64,000 bases of DNA from Streptomyces formicae (GCF_022647665.1 NZ_CP071872.1:6572001-6636000); one strand, 5' to 3'; numbered from the stretch's first letter, positions 42,517 through 51,790 are shown. Translations and numbers: made by a program. The notes: generated by a model from the sequence alone, not told the origin.

Positions 42517-44250
42517 GTGCTCATAAAACTGCTTCGGACGTTCCTGCGTCCGTACCGCAATCCCCTTGCTCTGCTGGTGGCGCTGCAACTGCTGCAGACC
42601 AGCGCCACCCTGTATCTGCCCACCCTCAACGCGGACATCATCGACAACGGTGTCGTCCAGGGGGACACCGGCTACATCCTGACGTTCGGCGCGCTGATGA
42701 TCGGCGTCAGCGTCGTCCAGGTGGTGTGCAACATCGGAGCCGTGTACTACGGCGCCCGGACCGCCGCCGCCCTCGGCCGGGACGTGCGGGCCGCCGTCTT
42801 CGACCGGGTGCAGTCGTTCTCGGCCCGCGAGGTCGGGCACTTCGGCGCGCCCTCGCTCATCACGCGTACGACCAACGACGTCCAGCAGATCCAGATGCTG
42901 GCGCTGATGGCGTTCACGCTCATGGTCTCCGCGCCGATCATGTGCGTCGGCGGCATCGTCCTGGCGCTCGGCCTGGACGTGCCGCTGTCCGGGGTGCTCC
43001 TCGCGGTCGTCCCGGTGCTCGGCATCTCGGTCGCGCTGATCGTGAGGCGGATGCGGCCGCTGTTCCGGACCATGCAGGAGCGGCTGGACACGGTGAACCG
43101 GGTGCTGCGGGAGCAGATCACCGGCAACCGGGTGATCAGGGCCTTCGTGAAGGACACCTACGAGGAGGAGCGGTTCCGCGGCTCGAACACCGAACTGACC
43201 GATGTCTCCCTGTCGACCGGCCGGCTGATGGCCCTGATGTTCCCCGTCGTCATGACCGTCGTGAACGTGTCGAGCATCGCGGTCGTCTGGTTCGGCGCGC
43301 ACCGCATCGACAGCGGCGGGATGCAGATCGGGGCGCTCACCGCGTTCCTCGCCTATCTGATGCAGATCGTGATGGCCGTGATGATGGCCACCTTCATGTT
43401 CATGATGGTGCCGCGCGCCGAGGTCTGTGCCGAGCGCATCGAGGAGGTCCTCGCCACGGATTCGAGCGTCGTGCCGCCGGCCGCGCCCGTGCGGGAGCTG
43501 GCGCGCCACGGTCATCTGGAGGTGCGGGGGGCGCACTTCCGCTATCCGGGTGCCGAGGAGTCCGTGCTCCGGGACGTGGCGCTGGTGGCCCGGCCGGGCG
43601 AGACGACCGCGGTCATCGGCTCCACGGGCAGCGGAAAGTCGACCCTGCTCGGGCTCGTTCCGCGGCTGTTCGACGTGACGGGCGGCGAGGTCCTGGTCGA
43701 CGGGGTCGACGTGCGGGAGCTGGATCCGGCGCTGATGGCGCGGACCGTCGGGCTCGTGCCGCAGAAGCCGTACCTCTTCTCCGGTACGGTCGCCACGAAC
43801 CTGCGCTACGGGAATCCGGACGCGACCGACGAGGAGCTGTGGAGCGCCCTCGAGGTCGCCCAGGCCGCCGACTTCGTACGGGACCTGGACGGCGGACTGA
43901 ACGCGCCGATCGCGCAGGGCGGCACCAATGTCTCGGGCGGTCAGCGGCAGCGGCTCGCGATCGCGCGGACGCTGGTGCAGCGGCCGGAGATCTATCTCTT
44001 CGACGACTCCTTCTCGGCGCTGGACTACGCGACGGACGCGGCGCTGCGCCGGGCGCTGTCGCTGGAGACGGCCGATGCGACGGTCGTGATCGTCGCGCAG
44101 CGGGTGTCGACCATCCGGGACGCCGACCGGATCGTGGTGCTCGACGAGGGCCGGGTCGTGGGCACCGGCCGCCACCACGAGCTGATGGAGGGCAATGAGA
44201 CGTACCGGGAGATCGTGCTCTCCCAGCTGACCGAGGCGGAGGCGGCCTGA
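42517..44250 (+). CDS. ABC exporter half-transporter, degenerate NBD
   Basis: A 577-residue half-transporter: six membrane helices in an ABC-1 type domain (about 15 to 300), then an ATPase domain. Walker A GSTGSGKST near 368, signature VSGGQRQR near 472, Walker B YLFDDS near 493, with Asp in place of the catalytic Glu, and VAQRVST with Gln in place of the H-loop His. These two changes mark the non-catalytic side of a heterodimer. GTG 42517 has GAGAG upstream. It overlaps the next gene by one base (TGATG). The pair probably exports lipids, peptides or drugs across the membrane; substrate unknown. Confidence 0.92.
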   Translation: MLIKLLRTFLRPYRNPLALLVALQLLQTSATLYLPTLNADIIDNGVVQGDTGYILTFGALMIGVSVVQVVCNIGAVYYGARTAAALGRDVRAAVFDRVQSFSAREVGHFGAPSLITRTTNDVQQIQMLALMAFTLMVSAPIMCVGGIVLALGLDVPLSGVLLAVVPVLGISVALIVRRMRPLFRTMQERLDTVNRVLREQITGNRVIRAFVKDTYEEERFRGSNTELTDVSLSTGRLMALMFPVVMTVVNVSSIAVVWFGAHRIDSGGMQIGALTAFLAYLMQIVMAVMMATFMFMMVPRAEVCAERIEEVLATDSSVVPPAAPVRELARHGHLEVRGAHFRYPGAEESVLRDVALVARPGETTAVIGSTGSGKSTLLGLVPRLFDVTGGEVLVDGVDVRELDPALMARTVGLVPQKPYLFSGTVATNLRYGNPDATDEELWSALEVAQAADFVRDLDGGLNAPIAQGGTNVSGGQRQRLAIARTLVQRPEIYLFDDSFSALDYATDAALRRALSLETADATVVIVAQRVSTIRDADRIVVLDEGRVVGTGRHHELMEGNETYREIVLSQLTEAEAA

Positions 44251-46175
44251 TGGCGGGTCCTGGCGGACGCATGATGATGGGCCAGTCGGGTGAGCGGTCC
44301 ATGGACTTCAAGGGCTCGGGCAAGCGGCTGCTGCGGCGGTTCGCCCCTGACCGGCGCGCCCTGTGGGTGATGCTGGCGGCCTGTGTGCTGAGCGTGGGGC
44401 TGTCGGTGGTCGGGCCGCTGATCCTGGGCAACGCGACCGACCTCGTCTTCGCGGGGGTCGTCGGGCGCGAGATGCCGGACGGCACGACGAAGGAGCAGGC
44501 CCTCGACGGCCTGCGCGACCGGGGCCAGGACGGGCTCGCGGACATGCTGTCCGGGGTCGACTTCACCCCGGGGCAGGGCATCGACTTCACGGCCGTCGGC
44601 AACGTCCTGCTGGTGGCGCTCGTCGTCTTCGCGGCCGCGGGGCTGCTGATGCTGGTGGCGACGCGGGCGTCGATCCTGGTCATCAACCGGACCATGTACC
44701 GGATGCGCGAGGACGTGCAGACGAAGCTGGCGCGGCTGCCGCTGTCGTACTTCGACAAGGCCAAGCGCGGTGAGGTGCTGAGCCGGGCGACGAACGACAT
44801 CGACAACATCTCGCAGACCCTCCAGCAGTCGATGGGTCAGCTGATCAACTCGCTGCTGACCATCGTGGGCGTGCTGGCGATGATGTTCTGGATCTCGCCG
44901 TTGCTGGCGCTGGTCGCGCTGGTGACCGTGCCGGTGTCCGTGTACGTGGCGGCAAAGATCGGCAAGCGCTCGCAGCCGCACTTCGTCCAGCAGTGGAGGT
45001 CGACGGGCAAGCTCAACGCGCACATCGAGGAGATGTACACCGGCCATGCGCTGGTGAAGGTCTTCGGGCGGCAGGAGGAGTCGGCGAAGGACTTCGCCGA
45101 GCAGAACGAGGCGCTGTACGAGGCGGGGTTCAAGGCGCAGTTCAACAGCGGGGTCATGCAGCCGCTGATGCTCTTCGTGTCGAACCTGAACTATGTGCTG
45201 GTGGCCGTGGTCGGCGGACTGCGGGTCGCGTCGGGCACGCTGTCGATCGGCGATGTGCAGGCGTTCATCCAGTACTCGCGGCAGTTCTCGATGCCGCTGA
45301 CGCAGGTCGCGTCGATGGCGAACCTGGTGCAGTCCGGGGTCGCTTCGGCCGAGCGGATCTTCGAGCTGCTGGACGCGGAGGAGCAGTCGCCCGATCCGGT
45401 CGTCGGGGCCCGCCCGAAGGAGTTGCGCGGCGCGGTCTCGCTGGAGAAGGTCTCGTTCCGCTACGACCCCGACAGACCTCTCATCGAGGACCTGTCCCTG
45501 GCGGTCGAGCCGGGGCACACGGTCGCGATCGTCGGCCCGACGGGCGCGGGCAAGACCACGCTGGTCAATCTGCTGATGCGGTTCTACGAGGTCACGGGCG
45601 GCCGGATCGCCCTCGACGGGGTCGACGTCGCGACGATGTCGCGGGACGACCTGCGGGCCGGGATCGGGATGGTGCTCCAGGACACCTGGCTGTTCGGCGG
45701 CACGATCGCCGAGAACATCGCGTACGGCGTGCAGGGCAAGGTCACCCGGGAGCAGATCGAGGAGGCGGCGCGGGCCGCCCACGCCGACCGCTTCATCCGC
45801 ACCCTGCCGGACGGCTACGACACCGTCATCGACGACGAGGGCTCGGGCGTCAGCGCCGGTGAGAAGCAGCTGATCACCATCGCGCGGGCGTTCCTGTCCG
45901 ACCCGGTGATCCTGGTCCTTGACGAGGCGACCAGCTCGGTCGACACCCGCACGGAGGTGCTGATCCAGAAGGCGATGGCGCAGCTCTCGCACGGCCGCAC
46001 CAGCTTCGTGATCGCGCACCGGCTCTCCACGATCCGGGACGCGGATGTGATCCTGGTGATGGAGAACGGCTCCATCGTCGAGCAGGGCACGCACGACGAA
46101 CTGCTGCTGGCGGAGGGTGCGTACGCGCGGCTGTACGCGGCGCAGTTCGCGCAGGCGGTGGCCGAAGTCGACTGA
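44250..46175 (+). CDS. ABC exporter half-transporter, catalytic NBD
   Basis: A 641-residue partner of the preceding gene. A Met-rich start leads to six membrane helices with a large extracytoplasmic loop after the first (EMPDGTTKEQALDGLRDRG...). NBD: Walker A GPTGAGKTT near 428, Walker B ILVLDEATS with the catalytic Glu near 556, H-loop AHRLST near 588, but signature VSAGEKQL instead of LSGGQ. So its Walker sites are good and its signature poor, complementing the first subunit. Translation is coupled (TGATG). The extended loop between helices 1 and 2 is common in actinobacterial heterodimeric exporters. Confidence 0.93.
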   Translation: MAGPGGRMMMGQSGERSMDFKGSGKRLLRRFAPDRRALWVMLAACVLSVGLSVVGPLILGNATDLVFAGVVGREMPDGTTKEQALDGLRDRGQDGLADMLSGVDFTPGQGIDFTAVGNVLLVALVVFAAAGLLMLVATRASILVINRTMYRMREDVQTKLARLPLSYFDKAKRGEVLSRATNDIDNISQTLQQSMGQLINSLLTIVGVLAMMFWISPLLALVALVTVPVSVYVAAKIGKRSQPHFVQQWRSTGKLNAHIEEMYTGHALVKVFGRQEESAKDFAEQNEALYEAGFKAQFNSGVMQPLMLFVSNLNYVLVAVVGGLRVASGTLSIGDVQAFIQYSRQFSMPLTQVASMANLVQSGVASAERIFELLDAEEQSPDPVVGARPKELRGAVSLEKVSFRYDPDRPLIEDLSLAVEPGHTVAIVGPTGAGKTTLVNLLMRFYEVTGGRIALDGVDVATMSRDDLRAGIGMVLQDTWLFGGTIAENIAYGVQGKVTREQIEEAARAAHADRFIRTLPDGYDTVIDDEGSGVSAGEKQLITIARAFLSDPVILVLDEATSSVDTRTEVLIQKAMAQLSHGRTSFVIAHRLSTIRDADVILVMENGSIVEQGTHDELLLAEGAYARLYAAQFAQAVAEVD

Positions 46176-46320
46176 CGCGTACGGCAGGCAGTACGCACGT
46201 GCGGACGCAGTGCCGTACGGACGTACTGCCGTGCGGACGCACTGCCGTACGGGGATGCAGCGGGCCGGGTCGGGCGTTCACGCCGGGCCCGGCCCGACGA
46301 GGAAGCGGAAGGACCAGCGG

Positions 46321-46569
46321 ATGGCGGAGAAGGATGGCGGGAGCAACGGTGACGGGGGCCGGTCGGGCCAGGCCACAGGGCTGGGGATCGCGCTGGGCAT
46401 GGCCTTCGGGGCCTCTCTCGGGCTGCTGACGGACAACCTGGCGATCGGCATCGCGATCGGCGCGGCCCTCGGTGTCGTCTTCGGTGCGAGCGTCGACGCG
46501 CGCAGGCGGCGGGAGGGGCCGGGCGCCGGGGCGCCGGATCCGTCCGACGGCGACGGTCAGTCCAGGTAG
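46321..46569 (+). CDS. small two-helix membrane protein
   Basis: An 82-residue protein from ATG 46321 with AAGGA upstream. A polar Gly-rich start is followed by two small-residue membrane helices (GLGIALGMAFGASLGLL and IGIAIGAALGVVFGASV) and a basic, then acidic, tail. Its end overlaps the convergent sigma gene by 13 bases. It follows the ABC pair by 145 bases that contain imperfect GTACGG/CCGTAC repeats. Function unknown; possibly a glycine-zipper protein. Confidence 0.75.
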   Translation: MAEKDGGSNGDGGRSGQATGLGIALGMAFGASLGLLTDNLAIGIAIGAALGVVFGASVDARRRREGPGAGAPDPSDGDGQSR

Positions 46570-47879
46570 CCGCGCAACTGGTCCGCGAAGGCGTGGTCCC
46601 GCAGCTTGTTGAGGGTCTTGGACTCGATCTGACGGATGCGTTCGCGCGTCACGCCGAAGATCCGGCCGATCTCCTCCAGGGTGCGGGGCCGCCCGTCGGC
46701 AAGGCCGTAGCGGAGCTGGACGACCTTGCGCTCGCGCTCGCCGAGGGTGGAGAGCACCGCTTCGAGGTGCTCCCGGAGCAGCAGGAACGCCGCCGATTCG
46801 ACGGGGGACGCGGCGTCGCCGTCCTCGATCAGGTCGCCGAGCGCGACATCGTCCTCCTCGCCGACAGGCGCGTGGAGCGACACCGGTTCCTGTGCGAGGC
46901 GCAGGACTTCGCCGACGCGCTCGGGCGCGAGGTCGAGCTGGGCGGCGACCTCTTCGGGCGTCGGCTCGTAGCCGCGCTCCTGGAGCATGCGGCGCTGGAC
47001 CCGTACGACCCGGTTGATGAGCTCGACGACATGGACGGGGACGCGGATGGTCCGGGCCTGGTCGGCGAGGGCCCGGGACATGGCCTGGCGGATCCACCAC
47101 GTCGCGTACGTCGAGAACTTGTAGCCCCGTGCGTAGTCGAACTTCTCGACGGCCCGGATCAGGCCGAGATTGCCTTCCTGGACGAGGTCGAGCATCGTCA
47201 GCCCGCGGCCGACGTACCGCTTGGCGACGGAGACGACGAGGCGGAGGTTGGCCTCGATGAGGCGGCGCTTGGCCACCCGGCCCATGACGACGAGCTTGTC
47301 GAGGTCGAGGGCGAGCTGCGAGTCGAGGTCCGGGGTGTTGCCGAGCTTCTCCTCGGCGAAGAGGCCCGCCTCGACGCGGCGGGCGAGCTCGACCTCCTCG
47401 GCGGCGGTGAGCAGCGGGATCCGGCCGATCTCGCGCAGGTACTGGCGGAAGAGGTCGGAGGACGGGCCGGTGCCGGTGTCGACGGCACGGGCCGGCGGTG
47501 GTTCGGGCGCCTCCGACAACTCGGCGGGCTCCGACAACTCGGCCGGCTCCGACGGCTCCGACGGCTCCAGTGACTCGGGCGGCCCGAGTGGCCCGGAGGC
47601 GTCCGGCACCGACTCGGTCTCCTTCGCCGGCGAGGGCTCGTTCTCGGGGTGGCGCGCTGCCCGGCTCTGCGGCGGAACGGCCGTGACCGGATCGGCTTCT
47701 GTCAGGGTCTGGGTCTGCACGGACGCGACCTCCAGGGTGAGCGCTGCCGGTTGGGGGGCAGGCGGCAGCGGGACGGAGACGGCGGCCGGGCCGCTGTCCG
47801 TCCCGTACACGATGAGCGGATCCGCGGGGGTGAGTGGCCCACCTTCCGTGGGCCGGCCGCGCTCCGAGGACTCAGGCAC
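46557..47879 (-). CDS. hrdA: RNA polymerase sigma-70 factor, HrdA-type
   Basis: A 440-residue group 1/2 sigma factor. After a 140-residue acidic, Pro/Ser/Glu-rich head comes region 1.2 (DLFRQYLREIGRIPLLTAAEE). Region 2 has NLRLVVSVAKRYVGRGLTML, DLVQEGNLGLIRAVEKFDY and YKFSTYATWWIRQAM. Region 3 has PVHVVELINRVVRVQRRMLQ and region 4 has GVTRERIRQIESKTLNKLRDH. Regions 2.4 and 4.2 fit recognition of TTGACA/TATAAT-like promoters. GTG 47879 is chosen; GTG 47903 is possible. It lies beside dnaG, which to my knowledge is the hrdA position in Streptomyces. Tandem GC hairpins separate it from dnaG. Confidence 0.88.
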   Translation of the reverse strand: MPESSERGRPTEGGPLTPADPLIVYGTDSGPAAVSVPLPPAPQPAALTLEVASVQTQTLTEADPVTAVPPQSRAARHPENEPSPAKETESVPDASGPLGPPESLEPSEPSEPAELSEPAELSEAPEPPPARAVDTGTGPSSDLFRQYLREIGRIPLLTAAEEVELARRVEAGLFAEEKLGNTPDLDSQLALDLDKLVVMGRVAKRRLIEANLRLVVSVAKRYVGRGLTMLDLVQEGNLGLIRAVEKFDYARGYKFSTYATWWIRQAMSRALADQARTIRVPVHVVELINRVVRVQRRMLQERGYEPTPEEVAAQLDLAPERVGEVLRLAQEPVSLHAPVGEEDDVALGDLIEDGDAASPVESAAFLLLREHLEAVLSTLGERERKVVQLRYGLADGRPRTLEEIGRIFGVTRERIRQIESKTLNKLRDHAFADQLRGYLD

Positions 47880-47973
47880 CGCCCCCAGTGTGGGGTACGA
47901 CACATCGCTGCCACGAGGGGCGTGCGGTGACTTTTTGAGTCCGGTCCGTGACCGGGCGGTTACGCGGCCGGGG

Positions 47974-48174
47974 GTCCGGGGGTCGCCCCCGGGACAACAC
48001 AGCGAGGCCGGTCCGCGACCCGGCGACAACACCACCAGGAGTCCGGGGGTCGCCCCCGGGACAACACAGCGAGGCCGGTCCGCGACCCGGCGACAACACC
48101 ACCAGGAGTCCGGGGGTCGCCCCCGGAACAACACAGCGAGACCGGTCCACGACCCGGCGACAACGCGCTCCCGG
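47974..48174. repeat. three 67-bp tandem repeats between hrdA and dnaG
   Basis: Units start at 47974, 48041 and 48108; the first two are identical over 67 bases and the third has four changes and a divergent last ten bases. Each contains the stem CCGGGGG-TCG-CCCCCGG followed by ACAACACAGCGA and CCGGTCCGCGACCCGG, a second stem. They lie after the dnaG stop, so they may act as serial terminators. The rest of the 325-base interval holds nothing else recognised. Confidence 0.9.
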
Positions 48175-48204
48175 GCCCGTCCGGCCCCGGTGGAAGGGCG
48201 GCGC

Positions 48205-50148
48205 TCAGAGCGCGTCCGCGCCTCTGTTCCGCAGCGACTGGGCGTACTGCTGGAGCACCCACAACTCGCTCTGTACGGCCGCGAGCTGTTCCGGGTCGCC
48301 GTGGGCGCCGAGGCGGGCGAAAGTGCCCTGGACCTCGCGGATACGGCGGTCGACGGCGCGCAGCCTGACCTGGACGAGCTGGACGCCCGCGTAGGTCTCG
48401 TCGACGGTCCTGGAGTGGACGGCCTCCACCGCGAGCTCGGTGACCATCGCGCGGACGGTGTCGTCGGGCGCGGCGTCGCGGACCCGGGCGAGATAGGCCG
48501 GGGCGTCCGGGACGCCCTGCTCGGCGCCGCCCGCCTCGGCGATGGCCTGACGCACGGCCGCGTAGGGCGGGGCGGTGAACTCGTCCGCGCCGTAGGCGTC
48601 GAAGGCCGGCGAGACCAGCTCCGGGTGCTGGAGCGCGAGCTTGAGCAGCTCGCGCTCGGTGCGGTGGGTGGGGCTGCGCAGATTGAGCGCGGGGCCGCTG
48701 GGGTGCGCGGCGGGCCGCTGGGTGTCGTACGGCGGCGCCGGGCGGGACTGCGAGCGCCCCTGCCCCGGGCCGCGGCCGGCATCGCCGGGGCCGCCCGGTC
48801 CGCCGCCGCCCCGCTCCCGCGCCCACCGCGCGAGCTGCGAGACCCGCTTCACCACGAACTGGGTGTCGAGGATGCCGAGCAGGCCCGCGAGCTGGACGGC
48901 GACCTCGTGCTGGGACGCGCTGTTCTTGATGCGGGCGACGATGGGCGCGGCCTCGTCGAGCGCGGCGGCGCGGCCGACCGGGGTCTCCAGGTCGTAGTTC
49001 TTCACGAGGTGGCGGATCGCGAACTCGAAGAGCTGGTTGCGCGGCTCGGCCAGCTCCCGCACGGCCTCGTCACCCTTGGCGAGGCGCAGCTCGCAGGGGT
49101 CCATACCGTCCGGCGCAATGGCGATGAAGGTCTCGGCGGCGAACTTCTGGTCGTCCTCGAAGGCCCGCAGCGCGGCCTTCTGCCCGGCCGCGTCACCGTC
49201 GAAGGTGAAGATCACCTTCGCGCTGCCGTTGTCCATCAGCAGCCGACGGAGGATCTTGATGTGCTCGCCGCCGAAGGCGGTGCCGCAGGTCGCGATCGCC
49301 GTCGTCACCCCGGCGAGATGGCAGGCCATCACGTCCGTGTACCCCTCGACCACGACGGCCCGGCTGGACTTGGCGATCTCCTTCTTCGCCAGGTCGATGC
49401 CGTAGAGCACCTGGGACTTCTTGTAGATCGCCGTCTCGGGGGTGTTCAGGTACTTCGGGCCGTTGTCGTCGTCGCGGAGCTTGCGTGCGCCGAAGCCGAC
49501 GACATCGCCGGAAATATCCCGGATGGGCCACATCAGCCGGCCACGGAAGCGGTCGATGGGGCCCCGGCGGCCCTCCTGGGAGAGTCCGGAGAGCACCAGC
49601 TCCTTGTCGGAGAAGCCCTTGCCGCGCAGGAAGCGGGTGAGATGGTCCCAGCCCGCCGGGCTGTATCCCACGCTGAAGTGCTGGGCCGCGGCCTGGTCGA
49701 AGCCGCGCTCGGCGAGGAACGTCCGGCCGATCTCGGCCTCCGCGCCGGTCTCCAGCTGCTCGGTGTAGAACTGCGCGGCGATCTTGTGCGCCTCGACGAG
49801 GCGGATGCGCTCGCCGCGCTGGTGGCTCGGGTTGTACCCGCCCTCCTCGTACCGCAGCGTGATCCCGGCCCGGGCGGCGAGCCGCTCGACCGCCTCGGAG
49901 AAGGAGAGATGGTCGATCTTGCGGACGAAGGCGATGGTGTCCCCGCCCTCCTGGCAGCCGAAGCAGTGGAAGAGACCCTTGCTCGGACTGACCTGGAAGG
50001 AGGGGGACTTCTCGTCGTGGAACGGGCACAGGCCCTTGAGGTTGCCGCCGCCCGCGTTGCGCAGCTGGAGGTACTCGGACACGACGGAGTCGATCGGGAC
50101 CGCGTCCCGTACCGCCTTCACGTCGTCATCGTTGATCCTGCCTGCCAC
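48205..50148 (-). CDS. dnaG: DNA primase
   Basis: A 647-residue primase that makes RNA primers at the replication fork. CHC2 zinc motif: Cys41, His44, Cys62 and Cys65 (CPFH ... HCFGC). Primase core with YSPAGWDHLTRFL and GRLMWPIRDISGDVVGFGAR; Toprim motifs VVVEGYTDVMACH and FTFDGDAAGQKA. The C-terminal helicase-binding domain follows a Pro/Gly-rich linker. ATG 50148 (MAGRINDDDVKAVRD) is the usual start. An essential core gene of normal length. Confidence 0.97.
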   Translation of the reverse strand: MAGRINDDDVKAVRDAVPIDSVVSEYLQLRNAGGGNLKGLCPFHDEKSPSFQVSPSKGLFHCFGCQEGGDTIAFVRKIDHLSFSEAVERLAARAGITLRYEEGGYNPSHQRGERIRLVEAHKIAAQFYTEQLETGAEAEIGRTFLAERGFDQAAAQHFSVGYSPAGWDHLTRFLRGKGFSDKELVLSGLSQEGRRGPIDRFRGRLMWPIRDISGDVVGFGARKLRDDDNGPKYLNTPETAIYKKSQVLYGIDLAKKEIAKSSRAVVVEGYTDVMACHLAGVTTAIATCGTAFGGEHIKILRRLLMDNGSAKVIFTFDGDAAGQKAALRAFEDDQKFAAETFIAIAPDGMDPCELRLAKGDEAVRELAEPRNQLFEFAIRHLVKNYDLETPVGRAAALDEAAPIVARIKNSASQHEVAVQLAGLLGILDTQFVVKRVSQLARWARERGGGGPGGPGDAGRGPGQGRSQSRPAPPYDTQRPAAHPSGPALNLRSPTHRTERELLKLALQHPELVSPAFDAYGADEFTAPPYAAVRQAIAEAGGAEQGVPDAPAYLARVRDAAPDDTVRAMVTELAVEAVHSRTVDETYAGVQLVQVRLRAVDRRIREVQGTFARLGAHGDPEQLAAVQSELWVLQQYAQSLRNRGADAL

Positions 50149-50157
50149 GCGGAGATT

Positions 50158-50329
50158 CTACGGGGCCGGGGGTCCGGGGGTTGCCCCCGGGAGATACAGC
50201 TACGGGGCCGGGGGTCCGGGGGTTGCCCCCGGGAGATACAGCTACGGGGCCGGGGGTCCGGGGGTTGCCCCCCCCGGGAGATACAGCTACGGGGCCGGGG
50301 GTCCGGGGGTTGCCCCCCGGGAGATACAG
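50158..50329. repeat. four 42 to 45-bp tandem GC hairpin repeats upstream of dnaG
   Basis: Units begin at 50158, 50200, 50242 and 50287 (lengths 42, 42, 45 and 43). Each reads CTACGGGGCCGGGGGTCC, then GGGGGTTGCCCCC and GGGAGATACAG. Length differences come only from the C run (5, 5, 8 and 6). The core resembles that of the 67-bp repeats on the other side of dnaG. The next CTA supplies the stop of the leftward reductase gene, so the array lies directly downstream of it and ahead of dnaG. Confidence 0.92.
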
Positions 50330-51598
50330 CTACGGGGCGGGGCTGACAGCGCTGAGCGCCGTCGCGGGGTTGGCCAGGGCGTCGGTGTCCACCGGCTTCC
50401 CGGTGCGGATGAGGCCCTGGATGTCCTCCGTGACGTCCCACACATTGACGTTCATCCCGGCGAGCACCTTACGGTCCTTCAGCCAGAAGGCGATGAACTG
50501 CCGCTTGCCCACGTCGCCGCGCAGCACGACCTGGTCGTACGAGCCGGGTGGCGCCCAGCCGGAGTACTCCATGCCGAGGTCGTACTGGTCGGAGAAGAAG
50601 TACGGGATCCGGTCGTACGAGACATCCTGGCCGAGCATCGCGCGGGCGGCGGCCGGGCCGCCGTTCAGCGCGTTCGCCCAGTGCTCGACGCGGAGCCGGA
50701 GGTCGAGGAGCGGGTGGTGCACGGCGGCGACGTCACCGACCGCGTGGATGTCCGGGTCGGAGGTGCGCAGCGAGGCGTCCACGGCGATCCCGCCGCCGTG
50801 CGCGCGGTCGACGAGCGCGAGCCCGGCGGCCTCGGCGAGCCCGGTGCGCGGGGCGGCGCCGATGGCGGCGAGGACGGCGTGGGCGGGGTGCTCCTCGCCG
50901 TCGTCGGTGCGGGCGGCGAGGACCATGCCGTCCTGGCCGATGATCTCGGTGAGCCGGGCGCCGAAGTGGAAGCGCACGCCGTGCTCCCGGTGCAGGTCGG
51001 TGAAGAGCTGGCCCAGCTCGGGGCCGATGACCTGGTGGAGCGGGGTGGGCTCGGGCTCGACGACGGTCACCTCGGCGCCGTAGCCACGGGCGGCCGCGGC
51101 GACCTCCAGGCCGATCCAGCCGGCCCCGGCGATCACCAGGTGGCCGTTGTCGCGGCCGAGGCCGGCGAGGGTCTGCCGCAGCCGGTCGGCGTGGGCGAGG
51201 CGGCGCAGATGGTGGACGCCGGCCAGGTCGGTGCCGGGGATGTCGAGCCGGCGCGGCTCCGAGCCGGTGGCGAGCAGCAGCTTGTCGTAGTTGACGGTGG
51301 TGCCGTCGCCGAGCCTGACGGACCGGGCCTCGCGGTCGACGGCCGTGACGGGCTGGCCGAGGTGCAGCTCGATGTCGTGCTGGGCGTACCAGGCCGGCTC
51401 GTGGACGAAGGCGCTGTCGCGCTCCTCCTTGCCGTTCAGATAGCCCTTGGACAGCGGCGGGCGTTCGTACGGGTGGTCGCGTTCATCACCGATCAGGATG
51501 ACCCGGCCGGTGAATCCCTCGGCGCGGAGGGTCTCCGCGGCCTTGGCCCCGGCGAGTCCCCCACCCACGATGACGAAAGTCCGATGCGCGTCGACCAC
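50330..51598 (-). CDS. FAD-dependent NAD(P)H oxidoreductase (ferredoxin reductase type)
   Basis: A 422-residue two-dinucleotide-fold flavoprotein. FAD site VIVGGGLAGAKAAETL at 9 to 24, ERPPLSKGYL, LLLATGSEPRRL, NAD(P) site VIAGAGWIGLEVAAAARG near 155, and the second FAD motif SDPDIHAVGDVAAVHHP. The order and length match rhodocoxin, putidaredoxin or ferredoxin reductases of P450 systems, but no ferredoxin or P450 is adjacent. GTG 51598 has GAGGAGG seven bases upstream. It transfers electrons from NAD(P)H to an unknown redox partner. Confidence 0.92.
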   Translation of the reverse strand: MVDAHRTFVIVGGGLAGAKAAETLRAEGFTGRVILIGDERDHPYERPPLSKGYLNGKEERDSAFVHEPAWYAQHDIELHLGQPVTAVDREARSVRLGDGTTVNYDKLLLATGSEPRRLDIPGTDLAGVHHLRRLAHADRLRQTLAGLGRDNGHLVIAGAGWIGLEVAAAARGYGAEVTVVEPEPTPLHQVIGPELGQLFTDLHREHGVRFHFGARLTEIIGQDGMVLAARTDDGEEHPAHAVLAAIGAAPRTGLAEAAGLALVDRAHGGGIAVDASLRTSDPDIHAVGDVAAVHHPLLDLRLRVEHWANALNGGPAAARAMLGQDVSYDRIPYFFSDQYDLGMEYSGWAPPGSYDQVVLRGDVGKRQFIAFWLKDRKVLAGMNVNVWDVTEDIQGLIRTGKPVDTDALANPATALSAVSPAP

Positions 51599-51628
51599 TT
51601 GATGCCTCCTCTTGGTTTCCGCTTCCCT

Positions 51629-51790
51629 AGGGCCTGTCGTTCGGATCTTGCCGGGCTCGCGTGCCCTGGTGCCGCACCTCGCTGCGTTCTCGTCAGTCGT
51701 CGACGCTCCGCGTCGACTCCCTCCTCCGCCTTGCGATGCACGGCACCAGACCCCGCTCCCTGATCCGGCCTGATCCGAAAGACAGGCCCT
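51629..51790. mobile_element. 162-bp MITE-like inverted-repeat element
   Basis: Nineteen-base inverted ends AGGGCCTGTCGTTCGGATC (51629 to 51647) and its complement with one mismatch (51772 to 51790) enclose about 124 bases with further inner stems (GTCGACGC and its complement around 51706 to 51719). It has no coding capacity. I recognise similar AGGGCCTGTC ends as a dispersed Streptomyces sequence, but cannot verify copy number. It fills the space between the reductase and dgt; 51791 to 51984 holds nothing else recognised. Confidence 0.75.

Noticed and set aside
47170..50346. A 1058-codon plus-strand frame across hrdA and dnaG
   Set aside because: It is antisense to two certain core genes and runs through tandem repeats.
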